A DNA stretch of 64,000 bases from Craterostigma plantagineum (Eukaryota; Streptophyta; Magnoliopsida; Lamiales; Linderniaceae): the NCBI GenBank assembly GCA_027422505.1, contig JAPQWV010000480.1:186001-250000 (forward strand), in the 5' to 3' direction. Shown here one piece after another: positions 1-10,807 of this stretch. A program made the position numbers and the translations under genes. How positions within the stretch are numbered: the first letter of the stretch is position 1; every line of letters begins with the position of its first letter. The notes beneath the pieces are model-generated. The model did no database searches and was not told where the DNA came from. It saw only the letters and a program-made list of their open reading frames with translations.

Positions 1-1600
1 TCTCGATCGTGAATCCCAACTCATCTTCTCCACGTCAACATATAGATACACATACATACATTTGCAGGCAAATTTGCATTTTAAGTCCTGGAAATATTAT
101 TTCAGTCCCTGAAGTTAGATTTCGGTCCCTATTGGTTTTCAATTTAGCCCAGAAAGTTTTGACCTAAACCAAAATTTTCCATTTAACCCCAGAACGTTCA
201 ATTTTATTCAATTTTCACTCTTTTACTTGATTTTACGATCGTAAAGTTTCGTCTAGTTGCTTTTACAGGTTTGTCGTTGCAAAACTTATTTTTCGCCCGC
301 AAAACTTTTTGCGATCGAAAAAATAATTTTAAAGATTTAGACCTCTCCTTTCTACTTTTTGATGCTTCTCGAATTTATTCTCCCATATCCAAAGATGGAC
401 GTCCCACGAAGAATCTCAAGCTTTCAAACAGATAAAATTTTCCAAAGACGATGGTGACGATCTAAGTGAAGATCAAATGCTCGGTATTTTCATCGACCGG
501 CTCCGGCTTGCTAATTCAACTAGAGCAACACTTCTCACGTACCCCGGAAGCACGGATTCATGTTCCTATGGTTCAGTCTAATCCGACTTGATCCTAACCC
601 CGGGACGCGTTCGAGCATTTGAGACCAATTAAGATTATTTCAATAATGCCTAGGAAGTCTTTGAAGATACATCACTCCCTTATCTCACATAATTTTCGGT
701 CCAACCCCCATAGGTACATGTGCTAATTTTAATTAGCTCCCGGGTAGAAGTCATCGCATTAGGTCCAACGGCGCATGCACAACCGAGCCTTACCCACTCG
801 TCTATCTCTCAAAAGATAGGTGTTTCATAAATCACGGGGAGCCACGTATGCTATCACCGTTTCACTCGAAAACTGAAGATATTGAACTAAGTGGTATCCC
901 GCCCCGTACCACGCTTTTATTGATCACTCGTGTCTAGTGTGTCCTCACTCCCCAAAATTTTCAAACTTTTAGGACACATACACTTTTTAATACACCTAAT
1001 CTTTGTGATTACGTTAGAACTTCCGCCATGTCTTTTAAAGGCATGCTTCTAGGATCGGAAGGAAGTCCGACCGTTGCAACATCAAAGCAACAACGGTTTC
1101 GGCCATCTTTTACGAGCTTTGCTCCTAGTTGATGTCAACGGGAGGCCTATGTGGCCCCGGTACTCATTTCGACGGATTGCTTTTGTGGCTCCGTCCGGTT
1201 ATTACCCACACCGACCTTTTTGTATGTATTTTTCTACCTCCAAATTAAACATGCCGAAATCGTTAACACGATTCGCCATGAGGGGGAGAAGGGGTTGTGA
1301 ATACACAATCGGTCGGTCCACCCACCAAATTCCGCCGCGCGTACCACTCTAAAACCGGGCTCTCTCACAACGCCACATTCAAAGGAAGCTCGGTACAACT
1401 TAAAAAAAAAATCAAGAAAGAGACGGCCTACCTTCTTCTTGAGGCCGAACCAGACAACTTTCATTCGGAGAAGACGAATCCGACGAAACGGAGAAGATGG
1501 CTAAAGCCCTAGCCCTCTCCTCGACTCTCTCAAGTCACTTGCTTCCGGAAGAAGAAGCAAGGACTGAGGACCAAATGACACGTGACTCAAGCATCATCAA
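1..1600. other. No recognisable gene; probable retrotransposon internal or flanking DNA
   Basis: Several short ORFs exist on both strands, but none shows a recognisable domain. The first 350 bases are AT-rich. From about 1,000 onward the sequence is richer in GC and leads without a clear break into the polypurine tract and LTR at 1,991-2,366, so it may be the noncoding 3' part of the same copia-type element. No reverse transcriptase or integrase motif was found. Confidence 0.4.
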
Positions 1601-1605
1601 GGACT

Positions 1606-1712
1606 GAAGTTGCCAACCGTGTCCACTGCAACAAGGAGCGAAGTTGCCAACCTTGTCCACTGTATCAATGATTGAAGTTGCCAACCGTGTCCACCTCTCC
1701 AAACCTCACATC
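1606..1712. repeat. 34-bp tandem repeat, about three copies
   Basis: The string GAAGTTGCCAACC begins at 1,606, 1,640 and 1,674, a period of exactly 34 bases. Each copy continues with a GTGTCCAC-like stretch. The copies differ by a few substitutions. It lies inside the presumed internal region of the copia element. Confidence 0.75.
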
Positions 1713-1990
1713 GGACTCCCTGATCTCAACACAAGGTTGACCCAAATAGGGGGAGTTTCGAGTTTCGTGTGCTTTCAAGGAGAAATGGAACGCGGACTTT
1801 CTAAATCCGGCAAGAATACTTCGTACATCTTATGGCATTTAGGAGAAGAACTTCAAAGGAAGATTCGAAGAAAAAGTCGATGCCTAGAAGACCAGGTGAG
1901 CTTGAAGACATTCTAAAGAGGAGATTTTGAGGACTCGAGGACTCTTTCCACTTGCAAGACAAAGACAACCCGCGCTATATTGGAAATTGA

Positions 1991-2006
1991 ATACAAAGGG
2001 GGAGAT
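1991..2006 (+). other. Polypurine tract of a Ty1/copia element
   Basis: The purine-rich stretch AAAGGGGGAGAT directly precedes the TGTTGGAAC start of an LTR, as expected for the plus-strand priming site at the 3' end of a plus-oriented LTR retrotransposon. Confidence 0.7.
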
Positions 2007-2366
2007 TGTTGGAACTATTTAATTGTATTCAATTAATATAGTTGTCTTAGTCTTGCTATGCAAATTAGTAGTCTTGGGCTAAATTGTAACTAGTCATTTT
2101 GTAGGACTACTTGTGTAAATATACCACGAGGTGGTATATATAAGTGAACTCCTAAGAAAATTAGGAGTGTGTTGTAGCAAGGGAAAAATCGAAATAGGAG
2201 AATTGGAATTTTAGAGAGAGAAAATTCACCACCTTGCTTGTTCGACAAGTTATTTCTCTCTCGGCCTTAAACGTAGGTAAATCTCGAGCGTAAGATTTCG
2301 AATTTCTTAGATTTACTATCCGTTCTTCGTAGATTCGATCTACGTTGGATATTAGGGGTCCTAACA
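2007..2366 (+). mobile_element. Ty1/copia-type 3' LTR, 360 bp
   Basis: The segment starts TGTTGGAACT and ends GGGGTCCTAACA, so it has TG...CA termini and follows a polypurine tract. Inside is a TATA-like GGTATATATAAG near 2,132 that could drive transcription. Length and termini fit small plant copia LTRs. The matching 5' LTR would lie to the left, outside the window or lost. The downstream flank is an older Tekay-like LTR, so this element probably inserted into or beside it. Confidence 0.75.
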
Positions 2367-4411
2367 CTAACCATTTTGGAGTAGAAGAATTCGTGAAAGC
2401 TAGAAATTCTAGGTAGGGATTGTAAGGAAATGAATTTCGGTAGCATGAAAGCTTTAAGGTTTGAAGATGTCAATCGATTGTTGAAAACACATGAGATTTC
2501 GGGCGACTTAGAGACTTGGTTGTCGGGCGAATCTATTGAGGATAGAAAATGAATCGGGCGATTCCCCCGTGCATACACAAATGCGGTGATCAATGGTGAC
2601 TTCATACCACGGCGAAACAAGGTTTAAGCACGGGCGACAAAGATGCACAAAAAAAATTATGCGATTTCAGGAACGGCGAAATGTGACATGTTGGTGCATT
2701 CGCCCGATTCCATGCAAACCCAAATCGGGCGAAATCAGGGTAGCATAAGGACCAATCGAGCGACTTGATGAAATTGAACACTCACACGGGGAAACTCATG
2801 TCGGGCGATTCCATGCACCTGCAAAATTGATCGAAACTAGCTCATGTAAAATCAAGTCGGACGATTTGGTACAACTCGGCGAGACCAAGAGTGAGACTTA
2901 ACAGATCAAGCAAAAACCATCATCAAAGCCAATTCAATTGGGCGACTTCAAGGCCATTTGATCGGGCGAAACTAGAATTCAAGTATAACAAATCGGGCGA
3001 CCCTACTTTCGCTAAGAACTTTTATGATTAGTGTTGACCTGACCTTGACCAATGAATTTACACACTTTCGGTCGAAACTAAATTAGGTACCAAGTCTGAT
3101 GTTGACTTAAAAGTTAGACTATCAATTGAACAACTTACAGTTTGAAATACTATCTCGAACAGAAGGTACATTCGAACGAAATAGCATAGTTGAATTAGTT
3201 TATTCTACCATAGTCATCTAAGTCGGATATTATGCTTATACTATAATATCATTGTTTAAGGGTCGAACAGTAAGGAATCCCCGAAGCAGTAAAATTAGCT
3301 TAACTCGGACGACAGGTAAGTGGAAATCGCAACTACAACACATAATTATTATGTGTGTATGAATTACGTAACTACTTTTTCATGATTATGTGTGATTTCC
3401 TAATCATTTATTTTATGTGGTTACATGACATGCCTATTTACATGACTTATGGCTCGAGCATATGCACGCACGACTAGTATGTGAGTCAAAGAAAGAGAGC
3501 TTGCACAGTATAAATCGCCTGAGGGCGACGAATGATTGCCGATATTGGCATATGTGTCGACTCAATGTAGAGTCACGGCTCTTCTATGCTACCATAGCGT
3601 TTCACGATGCCAAAAATGAATTACTGATTCACGAAAGGTAGGGGAAATACACCGTGGCGATTCATGATGCCGAATTACCTGATTCATGATAGGTAGGTGA
3701 ATACCCCATAAGATGCAACCTGGAGGATGCGACACGAGGAGAACGCGACACATAGTGAACCTCTAGTGTTGGTGACTTCGGAGTTGGCTACCAGTTACAA
3801 GCGTCTGCGTGATAGGTCCCACTAGGATTGAAAAAGGTGCCTTCGGGTTAACCTCCCGTTGTGTGAACCTTCGTATATGTATATGCCCCTTTGTGGGTAT
3901 GAGCTCTAAGAAATGGTGCATAGTATGATTGAAAGCCGAGGGCCCAATATGATATGAAAGTTCAAGAAGACGTGAGGAATATAACGCATAGACGCGGATT
4001 GTCTTTGCGAATTAGGGCACGTGCATTCATTCATGATTTTCACTTACTGAGCCTGACGGCTCAGCCCTTACATTATGTGTTGTAGGTGCAAGCGAGCACG
4101 GTACGTGATCGCCTAGCCGGCAAGGCAGCCTTTTGAAGCTTCAGATCGACTTTTGGCGGTGGTGTGTACGTGGATGACGACCTGTGAGGCATGGCGCATA
4201 GGAATACTTTTGCTGCACATGTGTACACATCTCGTGTAATTAGGATTTGTATGATGTTGGAAGTTATGTAATTCTCTTGTCATGTACAGGATACGACTTC
4301 CATTATATAAATGGAAAAATTTTACACGCACTTCCGCAATTCTTTAAGTTATCACATCATTAGGCACTTAGGATAACGCTAGAAATGGTAGGGTTGGCTA
4401 GGGTTGCTACA
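2367..4411 (+). mobile_element. Tekay-like Ty3/gypsy LTR remnant (solo or truncated)
   Basis: From about 3,290 the sequence matches the LTR at 37,774-41,289 in several blocks: GACGACAGGTAAGTGGAAAT, ACTACAACACATAA, a CTTACTGAGCC block before ATTATGTGTTGTAGGTGCA, GTACGTGATCGCCTAGC, and a final GAAATGGTAGGGTTGGCTAG. It ends in CA at 4,410-4,411. No primer binding site follows, so it looks like a solo LTR or 3' LTR. The left part carries an array of TCGGGCGA motifs (about 2,500-3,010). The left edge is cut by the copia LTR. Confidence 0.65.
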
Positions 4412-5019
4412 TGACACGAGAGTTCTTCCTTGCGTTGATGATAAACAACAGCTGGCTCAATGATGACCTAAGAATACATTTGCTATAATGCCTCCTAACA
4501 ATATATATCTCAAGTTATGAATATCATACGACTTTACTTTATCGGTTTATGACAACATGTCGACGAATGCCTGCATGGATTCATTGAGCTGCAGTCCCAG
4601 AGCAAGATTCCATAAAGGATGTTGCAATAATGAGCACATCATTTGCAAGGCTTGCAACAACAGTCAATGCAAAAATGGAGGTGCTGGTCTAAGCTCCTTG
4701 AGGCAGTTTGCCCTTGACTGTTAAAAGATCACACTGGATTTTGTGCGTCTTCAAACCCAGCTCCCAGAGGATGACAATATTAGATTCATACATTTTGTGT
4801 GATGTAGATATCACCTACACCAATGCTGTAGTGACAAAACTGGCAGATGCCATACGCTTGTTGCAACACGAGTTGTAACTCCCAAATTCAAGGAAGTCGC
4901 TGGTCGCACAGAGACATCTTGGTGTTCCGTACCAGCCTGGCGGGTAATCTCGACGCCTGTATTTTATTTATACATTACTTATCGCTATTGAAACTCACCA
5001 ATATATTTGTATGCATCTC
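4412..5019. other. Probable upstream part of a decayed C48 protease gene
   Basis: No continuous ORF is present. A Ulp1-like C-terminal exon begins immediately downstream, and the sequence just before it could be an intron ending TGCATCTCAG. A short stretch near 4,620-4,720 reads as a cysteine- and asparagine-rich peptide but cannot be assigned. Confidence 0.3.
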
Positions 5020-5175
5020 AGTGGAGATTGTGGCATATATATGTTGCGGAATGCTTTTGCAATGATGTTTTCGGAAGATGATCTGTTCGAATTAACGAGC
5101 TCACAGGTATATGAATTTAGGCAGTACTTGGCTGCATCAGTTTTTCTCTTATACTGGGCCTGGCCGAATGAATAG
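5020..5175 (+). pseudogene. Ulp1-like (C48) cysteine protease, C-terminal exon
   Basis: Read in one frame the exon gives SGDCGIYMLRNAFAMM, then about 35 more residues with the pattern FRQYLAAS, then a stop. SGDCGIY is the catalytic-cysteine motif of Ulp1/SENP-type proteases, and the following helix with a FR.YLA pattern matches the end of the Ulp1-like genes at 14.7 kb and 19.1 kb. The catalytic cysteine codon is 5,029-5,031. Upstream His and Asp motifs were not found in an open frame, so this is probably a relic of a MULE-borne or captured Ulp1 gene. It cannot be excluded that it is the last exon of a real gene with poorly visible upstream exons. Confidence 0.55.
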
Positions 5176-5844
5176 ATATATCGAACTCTCATTCGTCTTT
5201 TTGTAGCGGTGTAATGAAAAGCGTGGCCTTAGTGTGTAGCTAGAATGCTAAATGGGTTGGACGCTTTAGTGAATGTCTATGCTTCTTGGGTACAATTTTT
5301 CGATATGGATTTTATGACATTACATTAGCATTAATGTAGCATTACTTACTAGACGTGTATTGCTAATGATAAATCCTACGAAGTCAGCATTACTAAAAAC
5401 ATTACTATACACTCATGGGATCCGCGAGACATCCATGTGTATTTGTTCTTACTGAAATCCAGACAGATGCACGTTATTGCTGCATTGCTACATTTATCTC
5501 AATTAACTGAATATGAACAGTCATGCGCGACTTTCAAGCAGTATGCTGGAATATTGTCAAACGCATGGACAACATGGTGGTGACGATTTTCTTTTCTTCT
5601 CTTGTTAGCAACTTATAATGTTGTTTAGTTATCTTAAACTTAACCCTAGGTTAATTGAAACTTTCCAGCCTTTGAACTAATTCGAAACTCAAAAAAAAAA
5701 TTATTTTCATCCAAAGTCTTGAATTCTTCATCAGAATAATTCAACAAAATGTCTACCTTAAATATACTACTAATTACTTGCTAAACCCTTATCAAATTTC
5801 ACGGTTAGTATAGTCGAATAAAATAAAATCGATTCAAACGAGTC

Positions 5845-5846
<2 letters not shown>

Positions 5847-5887
<41 letters not shown>

Positions 5888-5900
5888 TAATAATAATAAT
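5847..5900. repeat. TAA/AAT trinucleotide microsatellite
   Basis: An uninterrupted AATAAT run of roughly a dozen units is followed, after one GAT interruption, by a few more units. Confidence 0.95.
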
Positions 5901-6915
5901 GTAACGTCGTTAACCATGAAATTGAGAAAATTAGCTTTCTCCGTGATTAAAACGTTTTCAAAGTGAGTAAGAGTTTACCCAACAAACATAACATATTAAC
6001 ATGTAAGAGAAACACTTCATTGAGAATATTCTAGAAAGTTCTGATTATCAGAAAAGAATTGTCAGAGAATATTTACAAGATTTTCCAAAACAGTACTAAA
6101 TTAATTGCAAATAATAATACATGTCTGGTAGATTAAAAATAACACCAACTCAATTTATGACACATTGATTGATACGGATACTACAGAAAATGTTGTTCAG
6201 TACCACATCTTTAATTTGATTAAATTCGTTCAAAAATACACTTTTATTTCGGATGTTTAATATGGATGTTTAAATAAAAATATAATTTGATGAAGCTAAA
6301 CCACCACATTCTTTAAAAGACACTTGCGAAACTTGACGCCAATAGTCGAATGTCGATATCAATAGCCATGTATACATGTAGCCCTCCATTACAAAACATA
6401 AACTTCCACCAACATGTGATAAACATCAATAATTCTTGTATATTGCTAAGACCCATGTCCAAATTGAGTCGAACCCACTATATTCGATTTAAAACGAGAT
6501 TTCATCAGTTATTCGTCGAAATTCTTGAATTGAGTTTGAAATATTATTAGTCACCAATGTCAACATTTCAGTGGTTTCAGCAATTTTGGTATGCCATCGT
6601 CGTTTTTATATATGTTCATCGCAATCCCTTTCTTGTGTATTTATAACGTGTTATTAATAGGAAACGAGCAATTATTTTTCTTTCAATATATGTTCTATTT
6701 GTGGCACCATGTGTTATGTTCGTTGTAGAAAATGTTACTCATAATGAAGTAAATGTTACCCAGAAAGTTCATTGATTAGCAAACATTCAATTCTACATGG
6801 ACGTAAGACTTCATCATTTCATGATTAACATCAATGTTTCTCAGTGATTATTAAGACTCAGGATGCGATTGAGTCTATTTCACATTATTCGGCCACTAAA
6901 AAGCAATATTTCAAC

Positions 6916-6929
6916 CCCCCCCCCCCCCC
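6916..6929. repeat. Poly-C homopolymer tract
   Basis: About 14 consecutive C residues in an otherwise AT-rich region. Such runs are prone to length errors in sequencing. Confidence 0.9.
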
Positions 6930-8540
6930 AAATGAAATTTGCAAATTGTTTTAAATCATTTTTTCATTATATAATCAATAGTTCTCTTAATTAATAAGAC
7001 CCAAGTGAAATTGAGGTCGATTTAACATTATTCGACCATTAATAGCCACATTCGATTGGATTTGAGCTTTGATATTCCGATGGTTGGTTTAGGTGATGGC
7101 AATATCTCATAATTTTTGCATGTATAAAGGGTAAATAGGTCTTTTTAGTGCGATAGGTCCTTATCTCTAAAGAACATATAGATTTGGTCCTTCAAACTAT
7201 AGTTTTTCCGACAAGGACCTGAATCATAACTAAAACTAGTATTTCTGGGACACCATATATGTGTGTGCAATAAAATAAAGTTAATTATTATTAAATAATT
7301 TTAATGAGGAATTTACTAAAAACAGAATTTGGTAGTTATTATGAGGTTATGGAAGGTACGCGGTTTAATTAAGTCTTTTTTTAAATCTGATTGGTCAATT
7401 GCTACAGACCAATTGACAGTTTATCCTACCCCATCACCCTTAATATAGTAGAATAGATGGGATAAATAGACTTGAAACTTATAAACTCCATTTTAAATTT
7501 TAGTTAATGACCGTTGGTGGACATGGTTTGACGATTAATGCCTCTGCCTTCTATACAGTGTTACCAAAGAGAAACATTGGTCGGTGGATTATTGCACCAA
7601 AGCAAGATAGTTGTCACATACCGGCTTGATTGAAATAATAATGGACTATTTTATTATTTTTTCCGTGGATTATATTAAGCTAAATGGACATTTGATGCAT
7701 GTAAAGATGTATAACAAATAATATGTTAATCGTTCCAACCGAAAACTCATTCCCAAAATAAAAAATGCAGTAATTCTTCTCCAACCATTAAACCAATTCG
7801 CAAACGCAAAAGAACATTATTGTAATATCATATTCTACCCAAATTTTAATGTTACCTATATAAGTTACAATTATACAAATTAGACCACACTATTATTGAA
7901 GTTAAATTGATTGAATATATAATTATTAATTATAAAATAATTAAATTAATAAAAAAGGAACTTCAATGCAATTTTCAAAGAATAAAAGAATAAATACAAG
8001 AAGGACTTGAAAGAAAAAAACGCATGGGGAAGAAGAAAAGAATAAAAGAAATAAATATCAAATGTAAAAGGACTTAGAATGTAACTTCAACATTTGAAAC
8101 GCATTCCCATTCCAAAAAATAAAAATGCATGAGTTTGAACGATGGGAGAGAAATATTAATGCTCATTCTGGGTTTACTTTTGGGTACAATAGGAAAATTT
8201 GTACTCCATCTTTTGGGTTTTGACGTACTATTTGAGATGGTCTTAGAGAGCAAATACATCTCGTTCGCTAATTATATAGATCCATACTGGGAATAGAATT
8301 ACGAACCTAATTCTCATACACGTGAATCGATATCTTCTTTTTATTTATTGAAAGACGTTGAGATATATATTTCCACATCAACATATTAAGAATTGGGCAT
8401 TATTTTTTATAATTTATCAATTTACTTTTAAGAGCGGGGCATTTCGGCCGGATCGGTCACATATTCGGCTCCTTATTATTAAATGAAAAATAAAAAGAAA
8501 ATTTAATAATGTAAGTATGGGCGGCTAAAATTATAGATAA

Positions 8541-8625
8541 TGGGCTTATGGTGTAGTGGTTAAGACTTAAAATTCTAAATTTATGGTCTTGGCCCTTGGG
8601 TTCAAGCTCCACTTAAACCATTTTA
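8541..8625 (+). repeat. tRNA-like segment (degenerate tRNA or SINE head)
   Basis: The segment contains a box-A-like TGGTGTAGTGGTTAAGA and, about 50 bases on, a box-B-like GGGTTCAAGCTCC, the two internal RNA polymerase III promoter elements of tRNA genes. The part between them is too AT-rich for a clean tRNA fold, so a tRNA-derived SINE remnant is more likely than a functional tRNA. Confidence 0.4.
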
Positions 8626-9289
8626 TTTAGACGAATATTTTCAGTAAAGAAAACGAAAAAACGAAAATTGAATTATGACATTTTACAATTAAAGTTTTTT
8701 TATCATGCATTGTATTTTATTTATCGTTAATTCTTAATACATTAATCTTTTTAACATCTCATTTTTAATTAATTTTTTATCGCCAAACACATTTTATTTG
8801 ATTAATTCATTTATTATAATTTAAAAATACCGTTTTTAGTTCGATTTGATTCCGATATTATAACGGTTAAACAAAAAAACATTAAGGATGTCTTTGGTCT
8901 GCGAAATACCATAAGAAAAAAAAAAGAAAAATGTAGTCATACACATTGAATTATTGTATATCACGCTTTATGTGTCGTACCATTGCACGTTTCCTTTTCT
9001 TTTCTACATCAAAATCCGTAAACAGTGAAAACCACTAAAATTTGGGGAGGGGGAATAACCAAAGGACAGGAAATCGGTGGGTCTTTTTAAAAAATGGCCT
9101 TTGACGCGGTCAAGTTTAAAAAAATAGCACTCTTGACTTTTTTTTTGGTCAATAGCACTCTTTTTAATTAACACTTAATCATCTTTTTGTAATCCCTTAT
9201 TATTAATAAAAAAAGAAAAACAAAAATAAAATACAATGCCTGAAATGAATTAAAAGCTGCACGTACATTTTGCAGCAGAAAGCATTCAT

Positions 9290-9500
9290 TCCACTCCACC
9301 TCACCGAATTATTCTTCTTCTTCGTCCTCGTCCTTAAGAGAAATTCCCCGACCTCATATCGCGCTTCTTCACAGTCGAAGGAAACTGGAAAGTCCTCGGC
9401 GAACGAAAGATTCGAACCTCACGCTTCAGTGTAAGTATTTTTCCGGGTCGTATTTTGAATATAACCATCTAAATCTGTAACTCTCAGTCCTAAACCCTTC
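9290..9500 (+). other. Possible 5' leader of a host gene disrupted by a MULE
   Basis: A pyrimidine-rich, moderately GC-rich stretch (CTTCTTCTTCGTCCTCGTCC) followed by a consensus donor GTAAGTATTTT near 9,431 resembles a plant 5' UTR exon with an intron start. No coding exon follows; the GGGACCC array begins within about 150 bases. This reading is tentative. Confidence 0.25.
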
Positions 9501-9569
9501 CAATGGGTTCTCAAAGCTTCGGAAATTCCGGTTTGGAAGGCCGAACATGTTCATTGTTTTTACTTCCAG

Positions 9570-9910
9570 TTGATCCGGGGACCCTGCTTGAAAGCAGAGC
9601 AGGCCACCCGCGCGTTCCGCGCGTTACAACGTGGGACCCCACATTAAAGCAGGAGTCCCGCACATTAGTGCGGCGAGTAAATCACGGGACCCGCCCATAA
9701 ATTCACGGGCCCCGCGCATCAGTGCATTGTCCCCGCACATTAGGGCAGGCCCATTAGATCATGGGACCCGCGCATAAATTCAGGGTACCTGCGCGTAAAC
9801 ACAGGGGACCCGCACATGCTTCATGCAGTAGAGCTTGGGTCCTGTGCACAAGAGCTTGGGTCCCGCGCACTAGAGCTTGGGTCCCGTGTACTAGAGCTTG
9901 GTCCCGCGCT
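9570..9910. repeat. GGGACCC motif array A (upstream of the DEK_C ORF)
   Basis: About a dozen copies or near-copies of GGGACCCGC(G/A)C occur at roughly 20-30 base spacing. The left copies read GGGACCC on the plus strand (near 9,576, 9,632, 9,686, 9,763 and 9,805). The right copies read GGGTCC(C) (four between about 9,835 and 9,905), so the array has an internal inversion point. Flanks such as CATAAATTCA and TAGAGCTT recur between motifs. The ORFs found here (RAWVPCTRAWVP-like) are by-products of the repeat. Confidence 0.85.
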
Positions 9911-9952
9911 ATATGTTATGGTTTTGGGAAGCTCTTACGGCGTTTTGCAAGC

Positions 9953-9959
9953 TATATAA
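9953..9959 (+). promoter_or_regulatory. TATA box before the DEK_C ORF
   Basis: TATATAA lies about 75 bases upstream of the ATG at 10,029, a normal plant distance allowing a leader of about 45 bases. It sits directly downstream of motif array A, so the array would be a proximal upstream region. Confidence 0.5.
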
Positions 9960-10028
9960 GGCTTGGATTTATCAAACACACAGCATCTAACATTTTTAAA
10001 AAATAATCCCAGAAACAAAACAGGAAGA

Positions 10029-10403
10029 ATGGTGACGGACGCCCAAATCGTCGCCCGCCTCCACGAAATCGTCCGTCACTCGGACCCCTGGACTACCACG
10101 GCCGCCGCCGTCCGCCGCCGTCTGGAGGCCGACCTCGGTGTCGACCTCTCCCAAAGGATGGCGTGGATCGTGGCCGAGATCGACAGATTCCTAAACGGCG
10201 ACGACGATGCTCTCGAGGTCGACGACGACGATGTTATGAGCGAAGTTATCGAAGGACAAGCACCCGTGGCTGTCCGAAACGACGACGACGAGGCTGAGAG
10301 CGAAGTGATCCAAGGCCCAGGTTGGATCGAGGTTGTCCGAAACAACGCTGTGCAGAAGGATGTCGACCAAGCTCCGGTTGGTGGAGAAGGGCGAGAAGGG
10401 TAG
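10029..10403 (+). CDS. DEK_C-domain protein, probably MULE-borne
   Basis: This is a 124-residue ORF. Residues about 1-60 have the DEK C-terminal domain pattern: MVTDAQIVARLHEIVRHSD, then a threonine/alanine stretch, then VRRRLEADLGVDLS and a final IDRFL. In plants this small helical DNA-binding domain is found N-terminal to SWIB domains and in chromatin proteins. The rest is acidic (runs of Asp and Glu) with two EVI(E/Q)G repeats and no SWIB domain. ATG 10,029 is chosen because the domain starts there; the frame is open further upstream, but that part lies in the TATA/leader region. It sits between two GGGACCC arrays, so it may be a captured host exon or an element gene. Base composition is GC-rich compared with its surroundings. 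Whether it is expressed is unknown. Confidence 0.55.
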   Translation: MVTDAQIVARLHEIVRHSDPWTTTAAAVRRRLEADLGVDLSQRMAWIVAEIDRFLNGDDDALEVDDDDVMSEVIEGQAPVAVRNDDDEAESEVIQGPGWIEVVRNNAVQKDVDQAPVGGEGREG

Positions 10404-10807
10404 AATAAATTATTTAATAATTTTATCAAACAAGATATGCTATTATTATTGATGTACGTGACCTTGACAATATAATTAGTACTGTATTTTAAATTAACTA
10501 TGTTTTATAATGTAATATTTAGTTCCGTTAAAAAATATAGATAGTGCTATGGTATTTAATTTAATTTAATTAGGTTAGTTATGTAATCAACGTAAAGGGG
10601 TATTACATTAAAGGGTTTTCAGGTTTAACTGCAAGTAACTGACCCGTGATGGAACAGTAAAAGTTAAAAAGCATTTCAGAACCACCACTTTAACTTTCAA
10701 TTCACTTCAATCGTTTTCTCCTGCACACAAAACGCCCTGCAAATCGTTTCTCTGCAAGTCCAACTATTCTCTGCAAGTAAAACCCAGTCCTAGAGCGTAA
10801 ATCGACA
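10404..10807 (+). other. Intergenic spacer and leader before the DUF1985-Ulp1 gene
   Basis: AT-rich to about 10,680, then a pyrimidine-rich stretch (TCTGCAAGTCC, TCTGCAAGTAAAACCC) that looks like the 5' untranslated leader of the gene starting at 10,808. No other coding potential was seen. Confidence 0.5.

Larger units (their letters stand above)
5176..9290. other. AT-rich intergenic region, no gene recognised
   Basis: Only short unsupported ORFs occur. The stretch holds a TAA microsatellite, a poly-C tract and a tRNA-like segment, listed separately. Many ATTATTCG, TTCGACCATTA and AATTAATAAGACC-type words recur around 6,400-7,050, suggesting decayed transposon DNA, but no terminal structure could be defined. 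Confidence 0.5.

Noticed and set aside
8541..8625. Functional tRNA gene
   Set aside because: Box A and B are present but the arms do not fold into a proper cloverleaf by eye and the interior is AT-rich; kept only as a tRNA-like repeat.
9761..10006. ORF coding for RAWVPCTRAWVP-like repeats
   Set aside because: It is a translation of the GGGTCCCGCGC array and its spacers; there is no domain and the frame is set by repeat period.
10076..10429. Minus-strand 117-codon ORF opposite the DEK_C gene
   Set aside because: It is the antisense shadow of a GC-rich coding region; the plus strand has the domain.
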